DNA of 64,000 nucleotides from Lyngbya confervoides BDU141951 (GCF_000817775.3 NZ_JTHE03000009.1:1-64000), one strand, 5' to 3'; numbered from the stretch's first letter, positions 25,742-35,865 are shown. The notes: generated from the letters alone by a model not told the origin. A program made the numbers and translations.

Positions 25742-27346
25742 GTGAGCTACGCCCTTGACTTTGGAACAAGTAACACCGTCATTGCTCGCTGGAATCCAGC
25801 GGCAGAAAAATCGGAAATTTTGCGCCTTCCTGACCTCAGCGCTCAACTTGGCCAAAATCCAGCCCTAATCCCCAGCCTACTTTATGTAGAAAATGCGGCC
25901 CAACCCCACGTTGTAGCCGGGCAGGCGGTTCGCGATCGCGGCCTAGATATTCATCACGACCCTCGCTTCTTTCGCGCCTTTAAGCGCGGCATCGGCACCC
26001 CCATTCAGGGCTTTCTTCCCATCCTTGAGGATCAATCCATCACCTTTGAGCAGGTCGGGCAGTGGTACCTGCATCAGATCATGACCCAGCTGCAGCAGCA
26101 GTATCCCGATGCCAAACAGTCCCTGGTGGTCACGGTGCCCGTGGATAGTTTTGAAGCCTATCGCCACTGGTTAGGGGCGGTGTTTTCCCACCTAGAGGTG
26201 GAGCAAGTGCGGATGATTGATGAGCCCACCGCCGCCGCCCTGGGGTACGGAAAAGCCCATCAGGATTGCCTGCTGGTGCTTGACTTTGGGGGCGGCACCC
26301 TGGATTTTTCCCTAGTGCAGCTAGATCCCCAATCGCGCCAGGCCTCCCCAGCCCTTGGCTTTATCCTCAAGTGGGGCGATCAATCCTTTGCCCAATCCTC
26401 GGGGCAGCGCCAGAGAACAGCCCGCGTCCTGGCCAAGGCCGGACAAAATTTAGGCGGGTCAGATTTAGATAATTGGATTGTGGATCACTTCGTCCAAACC
26501 CAAAATCTGCCGGCTTGCGCCCTAACGGCTCGCCTTGCAGAGCGCCTTAAGATCCAGCTTTCGCTGCAAACCCAGGCCACGGAGGTGTATTTTGATGACC
26601 AAGCCTTTGAGAGCTACGATCTATCCCTCGATCGGGCTGAGTTTGAGCAAATTCTCCAACAGCATCAGTTTTTCGACCGTCTCGATGGCTGTCTACAACA
26701 GGTGATCCAGGGGGCGCAACGCCAGGGCCTGAAGATCGAAGACATCGACGCTGTTTTGATGGTCGGTGGCAGCAGTCAAATTCCAGCGGTACGCCACTGG
26801 GTTGAACAGTACTTCAGCGCGGATAAGGTGCTCAGCCATCGTCCCTTTGATGCCATCGCCCATGGCGCTCTCCAGCTGATTCAGGGCACAGAAGTTCGAG
26901 ATTTTCTCTACCACAGCTACGGGGTGCGCTATTGGGACCGCCGTCACAATACCCATGCCTGGCATCCGATTATCCCCGCTGGACAGCCCTATCCGATGCA
27001 AGAGGCCATTGAGCTAATTCTGGGAGCTTCCACGGAGGGTCAGCCCAGTATTGAGCTGGTGATTGGCGAGCTCGGTTCTGAGCACCTGGGCGGGACAGAG
27101 GTCTTTTTTGATGGCGATCGCCTGGTGACCCGCAGCCTCAGCACTGCCCAGGCTCAGATACACCCCCTCAACGACACGGAAGGTGGACGTCAGATTGCCC
27201 CCTTAAGGCCACCGGGCTATCCCGGGAGCGATCGCATCAAGGTGCTGTTTCGAGTGGATGCGCAGCGGATCTTAAGAATGACCGTGGAAGATTTGCTCAC
27301 CCAAGAAACCCTGCTGGACAATCAGGTGGTGGCAGCCCTGAGTTAA
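25742..27346 (+). CDS. Stand-alone Hsp70-family (DnaK-like) protein
   Basis: 534 residues, GTG 25742. The actin-like ATPase fold is clear: YALDFGTSNTVIARW (phosphate 1), IDEPTAAALGYG, LLVLDFGGGTLDFSLV (phosphate 2) and AVLMVGGSSQIPAVRHWVE (adenosine). An unusual insertion sits between LDFS and the next ATPase helix (about 190-245). After about residue 380 the sequence is not like the DnaK substrate domain and lacks its lid, so peptide binding in the usual way is doubtful. Such short Hsp70-like proteins are found in many cyanobacteria with no assigned client. Confidence 0.9.
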   Translation: MSYALDFGTSNTVIARWNPAAEKSEILRLPDLSAQLGQNPALIPSLLYVENAAQPHVVAGQAVRDRGLDIHHDPRFFRAFKRGIGTPIQGFLPILEDQSITFEQVGQWYLHQIMTQLQQQYPDAKQSLVVTVPVDSFEAYRHWLGAVFSHLEVEQVRMIDEPTAAALGYGKAHQDCLLVLDFGGGTLDFSLVQLDPQSRQASPALGFILKWGDQSFAQSSGQRQRTARVLAKAGQNLGGSDLDNWIVDHFVQTQNLPACALTARLAERLKIQLSLQTQATEVYFDDQAFESYDLSLDRAEFEQILQQHQFFDRLDGCLQQVIQGAQRQGLKIEDIDAVLMVGGSSQIPAVRHWVEQYFSADKVLSHRPFDAIAHGALQLIQGTEVRDFLYHSYGVRYWDRRHNTHAWHPIIPAGQPYPMQEAIELILGASTEGQPSIELVIGELGSEHLGGTEVFFDGDRLVTRSLSTAQAQIHPLNDTEGGRQIAPLRPPGYPGSDRIKVLFRVDAQRILRMTVEDLLTQETLLDNQVVAALS

Positions 27347-27605
27347 GGCGAACCGCAGAAGCGTTACATCCCTAACCCCCTCAGCGGGTTTTTGTCCTTC
27401 AGGTCCATAAAAATTAATAATGGGGGATTCCGTGAACGGATGATTTTCAGGGTTCCCCGGTCTGATAGGATTGAAAATTGTTAATTAACTTACGCAATAC
27501 GGCATTTCATAAGGGCTTGAGGTTTTCAAATTTTAGTCTCTTGGCTTGAAATGTATCCAGATGAGTAATTGATCGGCAAAATCAGCACTTGGGAGGAACG
27601 AGCAC

Positions 27606-28649
27606 GTGGACAATGTCATCGGACTAGAGATTATTGAGGTCGTCGAGAAAGCGGCGATCGCTTCCGCTCGATGGATGGGAAAAGGTGAGAAAAACACCGC
27701 AGACCAAGTGGCTGTTGAGGCAATGCGTGAGCGCATGAACCAAATTCACATGCGCGGCCGCATCGTGATTGGGGAAGGCGAGCGCGACGATGCCCCCATG
27801 CTCTACATCGGCGAAGAAGTGGGGATTTGCTCCCAGCCCAATGCAGCGGAGGTCTGCAGTCTGGAGGAACTGGTGGAAATCGACATTGCCGTGGACCCCT
27901 GCGAAGGCACCAATCTCGTTGCCTACGGTCAAAACGGGTCAATGGCCGTCCTTGCCATTTCCGAGAAAGGCGGCCTATTTGCTGCCCCTGATTTCTATAT
28001 GAAAAAGCTGGCCGCCCCTCCGGCTGCCAAGGGCAAGGTGGATATTAACAAGTCCGCCACGGAAAACTTAAAAATCCTCTCTGAGTGCTTAGACCGAGCC
28101 ATTGAGGACCTGGTGGTGGTGGTCATGAAGCGCGATCGCCACAACGAGCTGATTCAAGAAATCCGCGATGCCGGTGCTCGGGTAGCGCTCATCTCCGACG
28201 GCGATGTCTCCGCCGCCATTTCCTGTGGGTTTTCAGGGACTAACATCCACGCCTTGATGGGAATTGGCGCCGCACCAGAGGGAGTCATTTCTGCAGCGGC
28301 CATGCGGGCCCTGGGCGGACACTTTCAAGGTCAGCTCATCTACGATCCTGAGGTGGTCAAAACCGGACTGATTGGAGAGAGCAAAGAGAGCAACCTGGCT
28401 CGCCTGGCGGAGATGGGTATTCAGGATCCCGATCGCGTCTACTCCGCTGAAGAGCTGGCCTGTGGAGAAACCGTTCTATTTGCCGCCTGCGGAATCACCA
28501 ATGGAAACCTTATGAAGGGGGTCCGCTTCTTTTCCGGCGGTGCCAGAACCCAGTCGTTGATTATTTCCACCCAGTCTAGAACCGCCCGATTTGTTGACAC
28601 CATTCACATGTTTGACGACCGCGACGGCCGTGCCCTTCAGCTAAACTAG
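27606..28649 (+). CDS. glpX: Class II fructose-1,6-/sedoheptulose-1,7-bisphosphatase (GlpX type)
   Basis: Dual-function Calvin-cycle phosphatase of cyanobacteria, 347 residues, GTG start at 27606. Blocks seen: [78 protein letters not shown] and [19 protein letters not shown]. The metal ligands lie in GEGERD and DPCEGT. Length is typical (about 345). A clear terminator follows. cp12 lies 3.2 kb upstream. Confidence 0.96.
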   Translation: MDNVIGLEIIEVVEKAAIASARWMGKGEKNTADQVAVEAMRERMNQIHMRGRIVIGEGERDDAPMLYIGEEVGICSQPNAAEVCSLEELVEIDIAVDPCEGTNLVAYGQNGSMAVLAISEKGGLFAAPDFYMKKLAAPPAAKGKVDINKSATENLKILSECLDRAIEDLVVVVMKRDRHNELIQEIRDAGARVALISDGDVSAAISCGFSGTNIHALMGIGAAPEGVISAAAMRALGGHFQGQLIYDPEVVKTGLIGESKESNLARLAEMGIQDPDRVYSAEELACGETVLFAACGITNGNLMKGVRFFSGGARTQSLIISTQSRTARFVDTIHMFDDRDGRALQLN

Positions 28650-28659
28650 ATAATCAGCC

Positions 28660-28693
28660 ATTCCCCGAAGCCCTTTGCCCTTCGGGGAATTTT
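28660..28693 (+). terminator. Terminator of the FBPase/SBPase gene
   Basis: 11-bp stem ATTCCCCGAAG (28660-28670) and CTTCGGGGAAT (28680-28690), 9-nt loop, then TTTT. Confidence 0.85.
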
Positions 28694-28776
28694 GCGTCCA
28701 AAGGCGGCTTGACCCTGGGCTGCTTTTGTGATCCCCCCTCAGGGACCGCTCGATTCAATCAGCTAAGGGTTCCGGT

Positions 28777-28798
28777 TTTTTAGAGAATTTTTAGAGAA
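28777..28798. repeat. 11-bp perfect tandem duplication before hemA
   Basis: TTTTTAGAGAA occurs twice in a row (28777-28787 and 28788-28798), 34 nt before the hemA start. Confidence 0.75.
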
Positions 28799-28832
28799 TT
28801 AATTTAAGCAGCATCTTCGTTAGGGAGGAGAG

Positions 28833-30131
28833 ATGAATATTGCAGTTATCGGGTTAAGTCATAAGACTGCGCCCGTCGAGATTCGAGAGAAGCTGAGCAT
28901 TCCGGATGACGCCAAGGAACAGGCCACCACCCAGCTGCGCAGCTATTCCCATGTGGAAGAAGTTGCCGTCTTGAGCACCTGCAATCGCCTTGAAATTTAC
29001 ACCATCATTCAAGATACCGAACACGGAATCCGCGAGATTACCCAGTTTCTCGCCGATTGGAGTCACCTGCCCCTGGCCGAGTTGCGGCCCCATTTATTTA
29101 TCCTGCTGCATCAAGACGCCGTGATGCATCTGATGCGGGTCGCCTCTGGATTAGACAGCCTAGTGCTGGGTGAAGGGCAAATTCTTTCCCAGGTTAAGCA
29201 AACCCATAAGATGGGGCAGCGCTACAAGGGCACAGGTCCCATTCTAGAGCGCCTGCTCAAGCAAGCCATCTCAGCCGGCAAGCGAGTGAGAACCGAAACC
29301 AGCATTGGGACAGGAGCCGTTTCCATCAGCTCCGCTGCCGTTGAGCTAGCCCAGATGAAAAGCGAGGATTTAACCGCATGCCGCGTAGCCATCATTGGGG
29401 CCGGAAAAATGTCGCGGCTGCTGGTGCAGCACCTATTAAGTAAGGGAGCCAACCAGATCACCATCTTAAATCGATCCCTCAAGCGAGCCGAGGAACTAGC
29501 CCGGCAATTTAAGGACGCCTCCCTGGTTCTGCAACCTCTGACGCAAATGCAGGTGATCCTGTCTGAGTCGGATCTGGTGTTTACCAGCACCGGGGCTACC
29601 GAACCCATTCTCAACCGTCAAACCTTGGAGCCGGTCGTTTGTCATAAATCGAGATTTATGGTGGTGGATATCTCAGTCCCGCGCAACGTCCACAGCAATG
29701 TGGCGGAATTAACCCAGGTGCAGGCCTTTAACGTAGATGACCTGAAGGCCGTCGTGGCTCAAAATCAGGAGAGTCGGCGTCAAATGGCCATGGAGGCCGA
29801 AGCCCTGCTAGAGCAGGAGTTGGAGTCCTTTGTCGTTTGGTGGCGATCGCTAGAGACCATTCCCACCATCAGCAGCCTGCGCAGCAAGATTGAAACCATT
29901 CGTGAACAGGAGCTAGAAAAAGCCCTATCGCGTCTGGGAAGCGAGTTTGGAGAAAAACACCAGGAGGTCATTGAGGCCTTGACTCGCGGCATTGTGAACA
30001 AAATTCTGCACGACCCCATGGTGCAGTTGCGAGCCCAGCAGGATATTGAAATGCGTCAGCGGGCCATGCAGTCCCTCCACCTGCTGTTTAACCTCCCAAC
30101 CAAACCCAACCAGTTTTCCTCGAAGGTTTAG
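28833..30131 (+). CDS. hemA: Glutamyl-tRNA reductase (HemA)
   Basis: First committed enzyme of tetrapyrrole synthesis, reducing glutamyl-tRNA to glutamate-1-semialdehyde with NADPH. 432 residues. [19 protein letters not shown] starts the catalytic domain, [10 protein letters not shown] contains the thioester Cys and [14 protein letters not shown] follows. The NADPH domain begins at [18 protein letters not shown], and a long C-terminal dimerisation helix ends the protein. ATG 28833 follows GGAGGAG. hemC starts 103 nt downstream on the same strand. Confidence 0.97.
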   Translation: MNIAVIGLSHKTAPVEIREKLSIPDDAKEQATTQLRSYSHVEEVAVLSTCNRLEIYTIIQDTEHGIREITQFLADWSHLPLAELRPHLFILLHQDAVMHLMRVASGLDSLVLGEGQILSQVKQTHKMGQRYKGTGPILERLLKQAISAGKRVRTETSIGTGAVSISSAAVELAQMKSEDLTACRVAIIGAGKMSRLLVQHLLSKGANQITILNRSLKRAEELARQFKDASLVLQPLTQMQVILSESDLVFTSTGATEPILNRQTLEPVVCHKSRFMVVDISVPRNVHSNVAELTQVQAFNVDDLKAVVAQNQESRRQMAMEAEALLEQELESFVVWWRSLETIPTISSLRSKIETIREQELEKALSRLGSEFGEKHQEVIEALTRGIVNKILHDPMVQLRAQQDIEMRQRAMQSLHLLFNLPTKPNQFSSKV

Positions 30132-30234
30132 CAGCCCCTAGATCCAGACCGTGGACCTGAAATTCCGGCCTCCCGCCAGGTCTCTACTGCAGGTTCTCCA
30201 TTGATCGACTCACTCAATTGTTTCTTCATTCTCC

Positions 30235-31188
30235 ATGACTACCGCAACTCGCACTGTTCGGATCGCCTCTCGTAAGAGCCAGCTGGCCCTGGTTCAGACC
30301 CACTGGGTTCAGGGGGAGCTGGCAAAGCTCTATCCAGAGATTACCTTTGAGGTCGACACCATGAGTACCCAGGGCGACAACATCCTGGATGTGGCCCTGG
30401 CCAAAATTGGCGACAAGGGTCTGTTCACTAAGGAGCTTGAGGTGTCCATGCTGCGTCGGGACTCCGATCTTGCCGTCCATTCCCTCAAGGATCTACCGAC
30501 CCATCTTCCAGAGGGACTGATGCTTGGAGCAATCACAGAGCGAGAAGACCCCGCGGACGCCTTGGTGGTCCATGCCTCGTTTCAGCAGTATCAGCTAGCC
30601 ACCCTGCCCGAGGGAACCATTGTGGGAACGTCTTCCCTACGGCGGCTAGCCCAACTGCGTCACCACTATCCCCACCTGGAATTCAAGGATATTCGCGGCA
30701 ATCTCAACACCCGGCTAGCCAAGCTGGATTCTGGGGAATTTGACGCCATTGTTTTGGCCGTTGCGGGTCTGAAGCGCCTGGGGTTTGGCGATCGCATTCA
30801 TGAGGTTCTGCCCCCGGAGGTTTCACTCCATGCCGTGGGGCAAGGCGCTCTGGGCATCGAATGTCGAACGGAGGACCCAGAGATTCTTCAGCTGATTAAG
30901 GGCTTAGAGCATCCGCCTACGGCCTATCGCTGTCTGGCCGAACGTTCATTTCTCCGGGAACTGGAGGGAGGATGTCAAGTTCCCATTGGGGTCAATACCA
31001 CCCTCACCGGAGACAATTTAACCTTAACGGGAATGGTTGCCAGCCTCGACGGGCAGCGCCTCTTGCGTGACTCGGTCACCGGATCTGCCACGAAGGCTGA
31101 AGATCTGGGTATCCAGCTTGCCGATAGGCTCAAGGCCCAGGGTGCAGGAGAAATTCTGGCGGAAATCTTTGCCGAAGCGCGACCGTAG
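30235..31188 (+). CDS. hemC: Porphobilinogen deaminase / hydroxymethylbilane synthase (HemC)
   Basis: Polymerises four porphobilinogens into hydroxymethylbilane. 317 residues. [35 protein letters not shown]-type block ([10 protein letters not shown]), [23 protein letters not shown] and [14 protein letters not shown] are present. [11 protein letters not shown] holds the Cys that carries the dipyrromethane cofactor. Start ATG 30235. The sugar kinase gene begins 8 nt after its stop, so hemA, hemC and this kinase may form one unit. Confidence 0.97.
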   Translation: MTTATRTVRIASRKSQLALVQTHWVQGELAKLYPEITFEVDTMSTQGDNILDVALAKIGDKGLFTKELEVSMLRRDSDLAVHSLKDLPTHLPEGLMLGAITEREDPADALVVHASFQQYQLATLPEGTIVGTSSLRRLAQLRHHYPHLEFKDIRGNLNTRLAKLDSGEFDAIVLAVAGLKRLGFGDRIHEVLPPEVSLHAVGQGALGIECRTEDPEILQLIKGLEHPPTAYRCLAERSFLRELEGGCQVPIGVNTTLTGDNLTLTGMVASLDGQRLLRDSVTGSATKAEDLGIQLADRLKAQGAGEILAEIFAEARP

Positions 31189-31196
31189 CCCCACCC

Positions 31197-32189
31197 ATGG
31201 GTCAGGTGATCTGCCTGGGAGAAGCCCTGATCGATCGGCTCGCCACTGAATCCGGTGCCGCGCCCTCAGCCCTTCGAGCCTGGCACGATTTTCCAGGGGG
31301 GGCACCCGCCAATGTGGCCTGTGCTCTCCAGCGCCTTGGCACCCCTAGCGCATTTTTAGGGTGCATTGGCACAGATTCAGCCGGGAATCATCTGGTCTCA
31401 GTGCTTGAACATTATGGTGTCAATCTCCAAGGCCTCCAACGCCATCAAACCTATCCCACTCGTCAGGTTTATGTGACGCATAGCCCGGAAGGCGATCGCC
31501 AGTTTTTAGGGTTTGGAGCCTTCCGCGAATTTGCCGATCAGCAGTTTCAAGCCTCCCGGGTGCCGCGCCAGATCCTGGAAGCGGCAGACTATCTAGTGCT
31601 GGGGACATTAATGTTCGCTTCCCCCTCTGGGCGGCAGTCCAGCTTAGATCTTCTAGCCACTGCCCGCCAGCAGGGCGTGGAATGCTTTTTAGATGTGAAC
31701 TGGCGACCGATGTTTTGGTCCCAGCCCGCATCCGCGATCGCAATCCTTCAGACCCTGTTACCCCAGGTGGACTATCTAAAGCTCTCCAGTGAAGAAGCCG
31801 ATTGGCTATGGGGTAGCCAGGATCCCGGAAGCATGGCAGCCGATCTCCCCCATCTACAGGGAGTGTTCGTGACGGCAGGATCCCAGGGCTGTCGCTACTG
31901 GCTGCAGGGTAACACCGGATCCATGCCCGCCTTTCCCGTATCCTGTGTGGACAGCACCGGGGCAGGAGACGGGTTTGTGGCAGGCTGTCTCCATCGGCTC
32001 TCTCAACTCCAAACCTCCCTGGTCGACAACCCGCAACAGGCCGAGGATTTAGTCCGCTATGCCAGCGCAGTGGGCGCCTTAACCACGCTTCAGTTAGGGG
32101 CGATCGCGGACCACCCCACCGCCGCAGATGTGGCACAATTTTTATCAGCCCAGCCTCCTGGCCACCGCGATCGCCCCATGGACCGCTAA
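31197..32189 (+). CDS. PfkB-family carbohydrate kinase (fructokinase-like)
   Basis: 330 residues. ICLGEALIDRLAT and DFPGGAPANVACALQRLG are the N-terminal PfkB signature. DSTGAGDGFVAGCLHRL is the C-terminal signature with the catalytic Asp. The sequence is closest in style to fructokinases, but the sugar cannot be fixed from motifs. The short gap to hemC suggests co-transcription without an obvious pathway link. Confidence 0.9.
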   Translation: MGQVICLGEALIDRLATESGAAPSALRAWHDFPGGAPANVACALQRLGTPSAFLGCIGTDSAGNHLVSVLEHYGVNLQGLQRHQTYPTRQVYVTHSPEGDRQFLGFGAFREFADQQFQASRVPRQILEAADYLVLGTLMFASPSGRQSSLDLLATARQQGVECFLDVNWRPMFWSQPASAIAILQTLLPQVDYLKLSSEEADWLWGSQDPGSMAADLPHLQGVFVTAGSQGCRYWLQGNTGSMPAFPVSCVDSTGAGDGFVAGCLHRLSQLQTSLVDNPQQAEDLVRYASAVGALTTLQLGAIADHPTAADVAQFLSAQPPGHRDRPMDR

Positions 32190-32206
32190 CGCATTCAAAG
32201 AGTGTC

Positions 32207-32238
32207 GGTTTTGTTGAGTAGATTTTTTGTTGAGTAGA
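32207..32238. repeat. 16-bp tandem duplication after the sugar kinase gene
   Basis: GGTTTTGTTGAGTAGA (32207-32222) followed by TTTTTTGTTGAGTAGA (32223-32238), 14 of 16 identical, 20 nt before the next likely start. Confidence 0.8.
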
Positions 32239-32257
32239 GTCTTTATTGCCCCTCGTT

Positions 32258-32626
32258 ATGGTTTCGGAAACGGACAGTCCAGGGTCCCACAGCCCAGCCG
32301 CGCTTCAACATCCCCTCCCCTGCGGAACCATTGTGCAAAGTCCCGGTTTCCAGTTCAGCTACCGGATTATGGGTCCCTGCTGCCGTTTATACGACCGCGA
32401 ACAGCTTCCCTGGCCCTGCTGTCGCCTGCAGTGGCGAGGCAAGGAACCCAGCTGGCGCCGCATTGGCCGGCGGTTTATTGTGGATTTAGCCACCAAACGC
32501 TATCCCTCCTATAGCGTGGAACTCATTGGGTATCCAGCTACCCCCGATCCGATGGTTTTAACGCTTTATACCCAGCGCCTGTCCCCGCAGCAGCAAAGCT
32601 GGTGGCATGACCCAAGACCCCGATGA
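32258..32626 (+). CDS. Hypothetical protein with two CC motifs
   Basis: 122 residues from ATG 32258 (the frame extends four codons to 32246). No family recognised. GPCCRLYDREQLPWPCCRLQW contains two Cys-Cys pairs 13 residues apart, written here as positions about 38-58, which could bind metal or form disulfides. The rest is Trp/Arg-rich (WRRIGRRFIVDLATKRYPSYSVE). No TM segment or signal peptide. It sits between the sugar kinase gene and the convergent ssrA gene. Codon use looks like its neighbours, which favours a real gene. Confidence 0.55.
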   Translation: MVSETDSPGSHSPAALQHPLPCGTIVQSPGFQFSYRIMGPCCRLYDREQLPWPCCRLQWRGKEPSWRRIGRRFIVDLATKRYPSYSVELIGYPATPDPMVLTLYTQRLSPQQQSWWHDPRPR

Positions 32627-32681
32627 GCCCCTGGCCTCTCCCCACCTGCCCTCTGTTGATCCATCCCATTCTTAAAAGTAA

Positions 32682-32704
32682 AAACCCGCTGCTAGAGCGG
32701 GTTT
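32682..32704 (-). terminator. Terminator of ssrA
   Basis: On the minus strand AAACCCGCT pairs with AGCGGGTTT across a 5-nt loop, followed by TTT. It lies 57 nt after the tmRNA 3' end. A second small hairpin, GATGTC/GACATC with a TTTT tail on the plus strand, lies at 32709-32728 and may terminate plus-strand transcription. Confidence 0.85.
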
Positions 32705-32760
32705 GAGGGATGTCTTGAGACATCTTTTGGTGAGATCGACTGAACGAGATCACTTCATAG

Positions 32761-33141
32761 TGGAGCTGACGGGAGTCGAACCCGTGTCCGCCCTAGCTAT
32801 TAGTGCCTTATTCTTTCACAGGCTTAGCTCTGCAAATCCCGCAAAGCGAGGAACACCCCTTAACCCGGGTGCGAGGCTCTCTGGTTAAGGTCTTTGCCCT
32901 AGGATGAGCCAGAACTATCCTAGAGCGCATCCGTTAGGGGTTATCCGTAACTCTTAACGGAGTCGAGCTACAGATGCTCAAAACCTAGAGGGTTTTAGGC
33001 TGCTACAGGAGCTGCCTTACGAGCGAAAGGATAGATGTTGTTTGCATCTATTGATGATTGAGCCTTGGATTAGCGAGAGGAGACTCACTCTCGGCCTGCA
33101 TAAAGCTACGTTCACTAACACGTCGAAGCCGTGACAGCCCC
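32761..33141 (-). ncRNA. ssrA: Transfer-messenger RNA (tmRNA)
   Basis: 381 nt on the minus strand. The 5' end GGGGCTG pairs with CAGCTCC at the 3' end. The tRNA-like T-arm reads ACGGGTTCGACTCCCGT. The tag frame runs from GCA (33043-33045) to TAA (32995-32997) and encodes ANNIYPFARKAAPVAA, matching the cyanobacterial tag consensus with Tyr in place of the usual Val at position 5. It rescues stalled ribosomes with SmpB. It is the one-piece form; CCA is not encoded. Confidence 0.97.
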
Positions 33142-33154
33142 ATGCACTGACTCT

Positions 33155-33160
33155 ATTATA
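33155..33160 (-). promoter_or_regulatory. -10 box of ssrA
   Basis: TATAAT on the minus strand, 13 nt upstream of the mature tmRNA 5' end, leaving a short leader for RNase P removal. I see no convincing -35 element at 17-nt spacing. Confidence 0.65.
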
Positions 33161-33332
33161 CAGTCCCCCAAAACAATGGGGTAGGGCCTTGGCGCCACGG
33201 TTCTCACTCTGAGGAAAAACCGGCAGCAGTTGGCTACCGGCGCAGCAGGCCGCTAAGCTGGCAATAGGCGTTGAGCCATCTAGTCCGCCGGCCATGCAGG
33301 GGAGAGAGTCTGGCAATGAGAACATCTTCATC

Positions 33333-33362
33333 ACTGAGATAGGCAAAACTGAGATAGGAAAT
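33333..33362. repeat. 15-bp tandem duplication carrying the ribosome site of the LOG gene
   Basis: ACTGAGATAGGCAAA (33333-33347) followed by ACTGAGATAGGAAAT (33348-33362), 13 of 15 identical. The second copy supplies AGGA just before the ATG at 33365. Confidence 0.8.
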
Positions 33363-33364
33363 TT

Positions 33365-34456
33365 ATGAACTTCAGGTCCACCGCTGCGTCAGAACTCAGT
33401 CAGAAAATGGCGACCCTCATGGCCCACCTCTCTGACCACGAGCATGGCAAACTCATTCAGCGATCCCTTAAAACGTTGATCGATCTCTCGGAGCAAGATT
33501 TAGACCGACTGGACTGGAAAATTCTCAGCGCAGCCCTGCAGGACATGGCGCGGGGATTTGAGGTCTTCCATCCCTATCGCCACACCCGTAAGGTAGCCAT
33601 CTTTGGGTCCTCTCGTCTCACCCCCACTAGCCAGGCGTACCAGATGGCCGTCCAGTTCGCCCAAGCCATCATTGAGCGAGGTTTCATGGTCATGACCGGG
33701 GCTGGGGGAGGAATTATGGAGGCGGGCAACGCTGGGGCAACCGCGGAGCATTCCTTTGGGTTGAACATTCAACTGCCCTTTGAACAATCCACGAATCCTT
33801 ATATTGCGGGCGATGCCAAGCTCATTGACTTTAAATATTTTTTTACGCGAAAGCTGTTTTTTCTGCGGGAGACGGATGCCATAGCGGTGTTTCCAGGAGG
33901 CTTTGGGACACTGGATGAGGCCTTTGAATGTTTGACCTTGGGACAAACGGGCAAGTCTCCTCCTATTCCGGTAGTGCTGGTGGCTCCCCCCGGATCGAAC
34001 TACTGGCAGGATTGGGACACCTACATTCGCACCCATCTGACGGCGCAGCAGCTCATTAGTCCCGAGGACCATCGCCTCTATTCGGTAACCGATAGCGTGG
34101 AGCAAGCCTGTAACGAAGTTGCGAATTTCTATCGGGTTTATCACTCCAGCCGCTACGTGGGCGATCGCTTTGTGATTCGGCTCAACTGTGCCATCTCCGA
34201 TACGGTGGTCGATCGCTTGAACCAGGACTTCCAGGACATTTTAATTTCCGGGGCGATTCAAAAAAGCGACGCGCTATGGGAGGAACGGAGCCAATCCGAG
34301 CCTCAACCCAAGCAGGATATTGATCGCACCGAAAGCTTACCGAGATTGGTTTTCCACTTCAACCAGCGCGATCACGGACGCCTCTACCAGCTGATTTCCC
34401 AGCTCAATGATCTAGAAAGCCTGGAAGCACCCGCTTGCCATCCGGAACGAAAATAG
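33365..34456 (+). CDS. LOG-family (lysine-decarboxylase-like) nucleotide phosphoribohydrolase-type protein
   Basis: 363 residues, longer than the 180-220 of classic LOG proteins. The Rossmann-like core is in the middle: VAIFGSSRLTPTS, MTGAGGGIMEAGNAGA and FPGGFGTLDEAFE, the last being the PGGxGTxxE motif that defines LOG/YgdH-type nucleosidases. The N-terminal 75 residues are helical and the C-terminal 120 residues are an extra domain, as in the large YgdH-like group. Those enzymes cleave nucleoside monophosphates; the substrate here is unknown. Confidence 0.9.
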   Translation: MNFRSTAASELSQKMATLMAHLSDHEHGKLIQRSLKTLIDLSEQDLDRLDWKILSAALQDMARGFEVFHPYRHTRKVAIFGSSRLTPTSQAYQMAVQFAQAIIERGFMVMTGAGGGIMEAGNAGATAEHSFGLNIQLPFEQSTNPYIAGDAKLIDFKYFFTRKLFFLRETDAIAVFPGGFGTLDEAFECLTLGQTGKSPPIPVVLVAPPGSNYWQDWDTYIRTHLTAQQLISPEDHRLYSVTDSVEQACNEVANFYRVYHSSRYVGDRFVIRLNCAISDTVVDRLNQDFQDILISGAIQKSDALWEERSQSEPQPKQDIDRTESLPRLVFHFNQRDHGRLYQLISQLNDLESLEAPACHPERK

Positions 34457-34569
34457 CAGGCGATCCGATCTTCCGAGGCAGAACCAAGGCGCCTGTTATT
34501 TTGAGCTATTTTCCGGTGGGCTTAGGATTAGAGCAGTGTAAGATAAAAGGTTGTACGTGACGCAGTCAA

Positions 34570-35865
34570 TTGATAGAACGTTATACGCTGCCCGAGATGG
34601 GCAATCTCTGGACGGATGAATTTAAGCTGCAAACTTGGCTAGAGGTTGAGGTTGCCGTCTGCGAAGCTCAGGCAGAACTGGGAAAGATCCCAGCCGAGGC
34701 GGTGGCAACCATTAAGGAAAAAGCTCAGTTTGACGTTCAGCGGGTCCTGGAAATTGAAGCTGAAGTGAAGCATGACGTCATTGCCTTTCTCACCAATGTT
34801 AATGAGTATGTCGGCGATGCCGGGCGCTACATTCACCTGGGCATGACCAGCTCCGACATGCTGGATACCGCTTTGGCGGTGCAGCTAGTGGCCGCGACCG
34901 ACATTCTGCTCAAGCACCTTGACCGACTCATTGAGGCCCTGCGCACCCAGGCCCGTAAGCACAAATTTACGGTGATGGTGGGCCGCAGCCACGGGATTCA
35001 CGCCGAACCCATCACCTGGGGATTTAAGCTGGCTGGCTGGCTGGCGGAAATGCTGCGCAACCGCGATCGCCTGACTGACGCCAAACAGGACATTGCCGTA
35101 GGCCAAATTTCCGGGGCCGTGGGCACCTATGCCAATATTGACCCGGCCATTGAGGAGCTAGCCTGTGAAAAGCTAGCCCTGATGCCGGATACGGCTTCAA
35201 CCCAGGTGGTCTCGCGCGATCGCCATGCCTATTACCTAGAGGTGCTAGCGGTCATTGCAGCCTCCATCGAACGCTTTGCGGTTGAAATTCGCAACCTGCA
35301 GCGCACCGACGTCCTGGAAGTGGAAGAATTTTTCTCTAAGGGTCAGAAAGGGTCTTCCGCCATGCCCCACAAGCGGAATCCGATTCGCTCAGAGCGGCTA
35401 ACGGGGCTGGCCCGCCTAATCCGAGGCTATGCCATGACCGCCCTGGAAAATGTCGCCCTTTGGCATGAGCGCGATATTTCCCACAGCTCGGCAGAGCGGG
35501 TCATTCTTCCCGATGCTACGATTTTGCTGCATTTCATGCTGGTTGAAATGACCGATCTAGTGGAAAAGCTGTCGGTCTATCCGCAAAACATGCTGAGAAA
35601 TATGAATGTCTATGGAGGGGTTATTTTCAGTCAGCGGGTCTTGCTGACGCTGGTGGATAAGGGCATGAGTCGGGAAGAGGCCTACGCAGTGGTCCAAGAA
35701 AACGCCCACCAAGCCTGGAACAAGGATGGCGGCAACTTTCGGGCGTTCCTAGAGGCCGATGAGCGGGTGCAAGGCATCCTCAGTAATGCAGACCTAGAGA
35801 CTTGCTTTGATCCGCAGCACCACCTGAAGAATCTAGAAACGGTGTTCAAACGCCTCGATATTTAG
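34570..35865 (+). CDS. purB: Adenylosuccinate lyase (PurB)
   Basis: Acts twice in purine synthesis (SAICAR to AICAR, adenylosuccinate to AMP). 431 residues. The TTG at 34570 is chosen because MIERYTLPEMGNLW is the usual N-terminus and no in-frame ATG fits. TSSDMLDTA, GRSHGIHAEPITWG and the fumarase-superfamily signature GSSAMPHKRNPIRSE with the catalytic Ser loop are all present. The stop codon is inside a 15-bp tandem duplication that repeats the last codons and the stop. Confidence 0.97.
   Translation: MIERYTLPEMGNLWTDEFKLQTWLEVEVAVCEAQAELGKIPAEAVATIKEKAQFDVQRVLEIEAEVKHDVIAFLTNVNEYVGDAGRYIHLGMTSSDMLDTALAVQLVAATDILLKHLDRLIEALRTQARKHKFTVMVGRSHGIHAEPITWGFKLAGWLAEMLRNRDRLTDAKQDIAVGQISGAVGTYANIDPAIEELACEKLALMPDTASTQVVSRDRHAYYLEVLAVIAASIERFAVEIRNLQRTDVLEVEEFFSKGQKGSSAMPHKRNPIRSERLTGLARLIRGYAMTALENVALWHERDISHSSAERVILPDATILLHFMLVEMTDLVEKLSVYPQNMLRNMNVYGGVIFSQRVLLTLVDKGMSREEAYAVVQENAHQAWNKDGGNFRAFLEADERVQGILSNADLETCFDPQHHLKNLETVFKRLDI

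Noticed and set aside
31420-32136. 238-codon minus-strand frame in the PfkB kinase gene
   Set aside because: Arg/Pro/Gly-rich composition typical of antisense of a GC-rich gene; the kinase on the plus strand is certain.
33500-34144. 214-codon minus-strand frame in the LOG-family gene
   Set aside because: No recognisable motif, and the plus strand has the full LOG signature.
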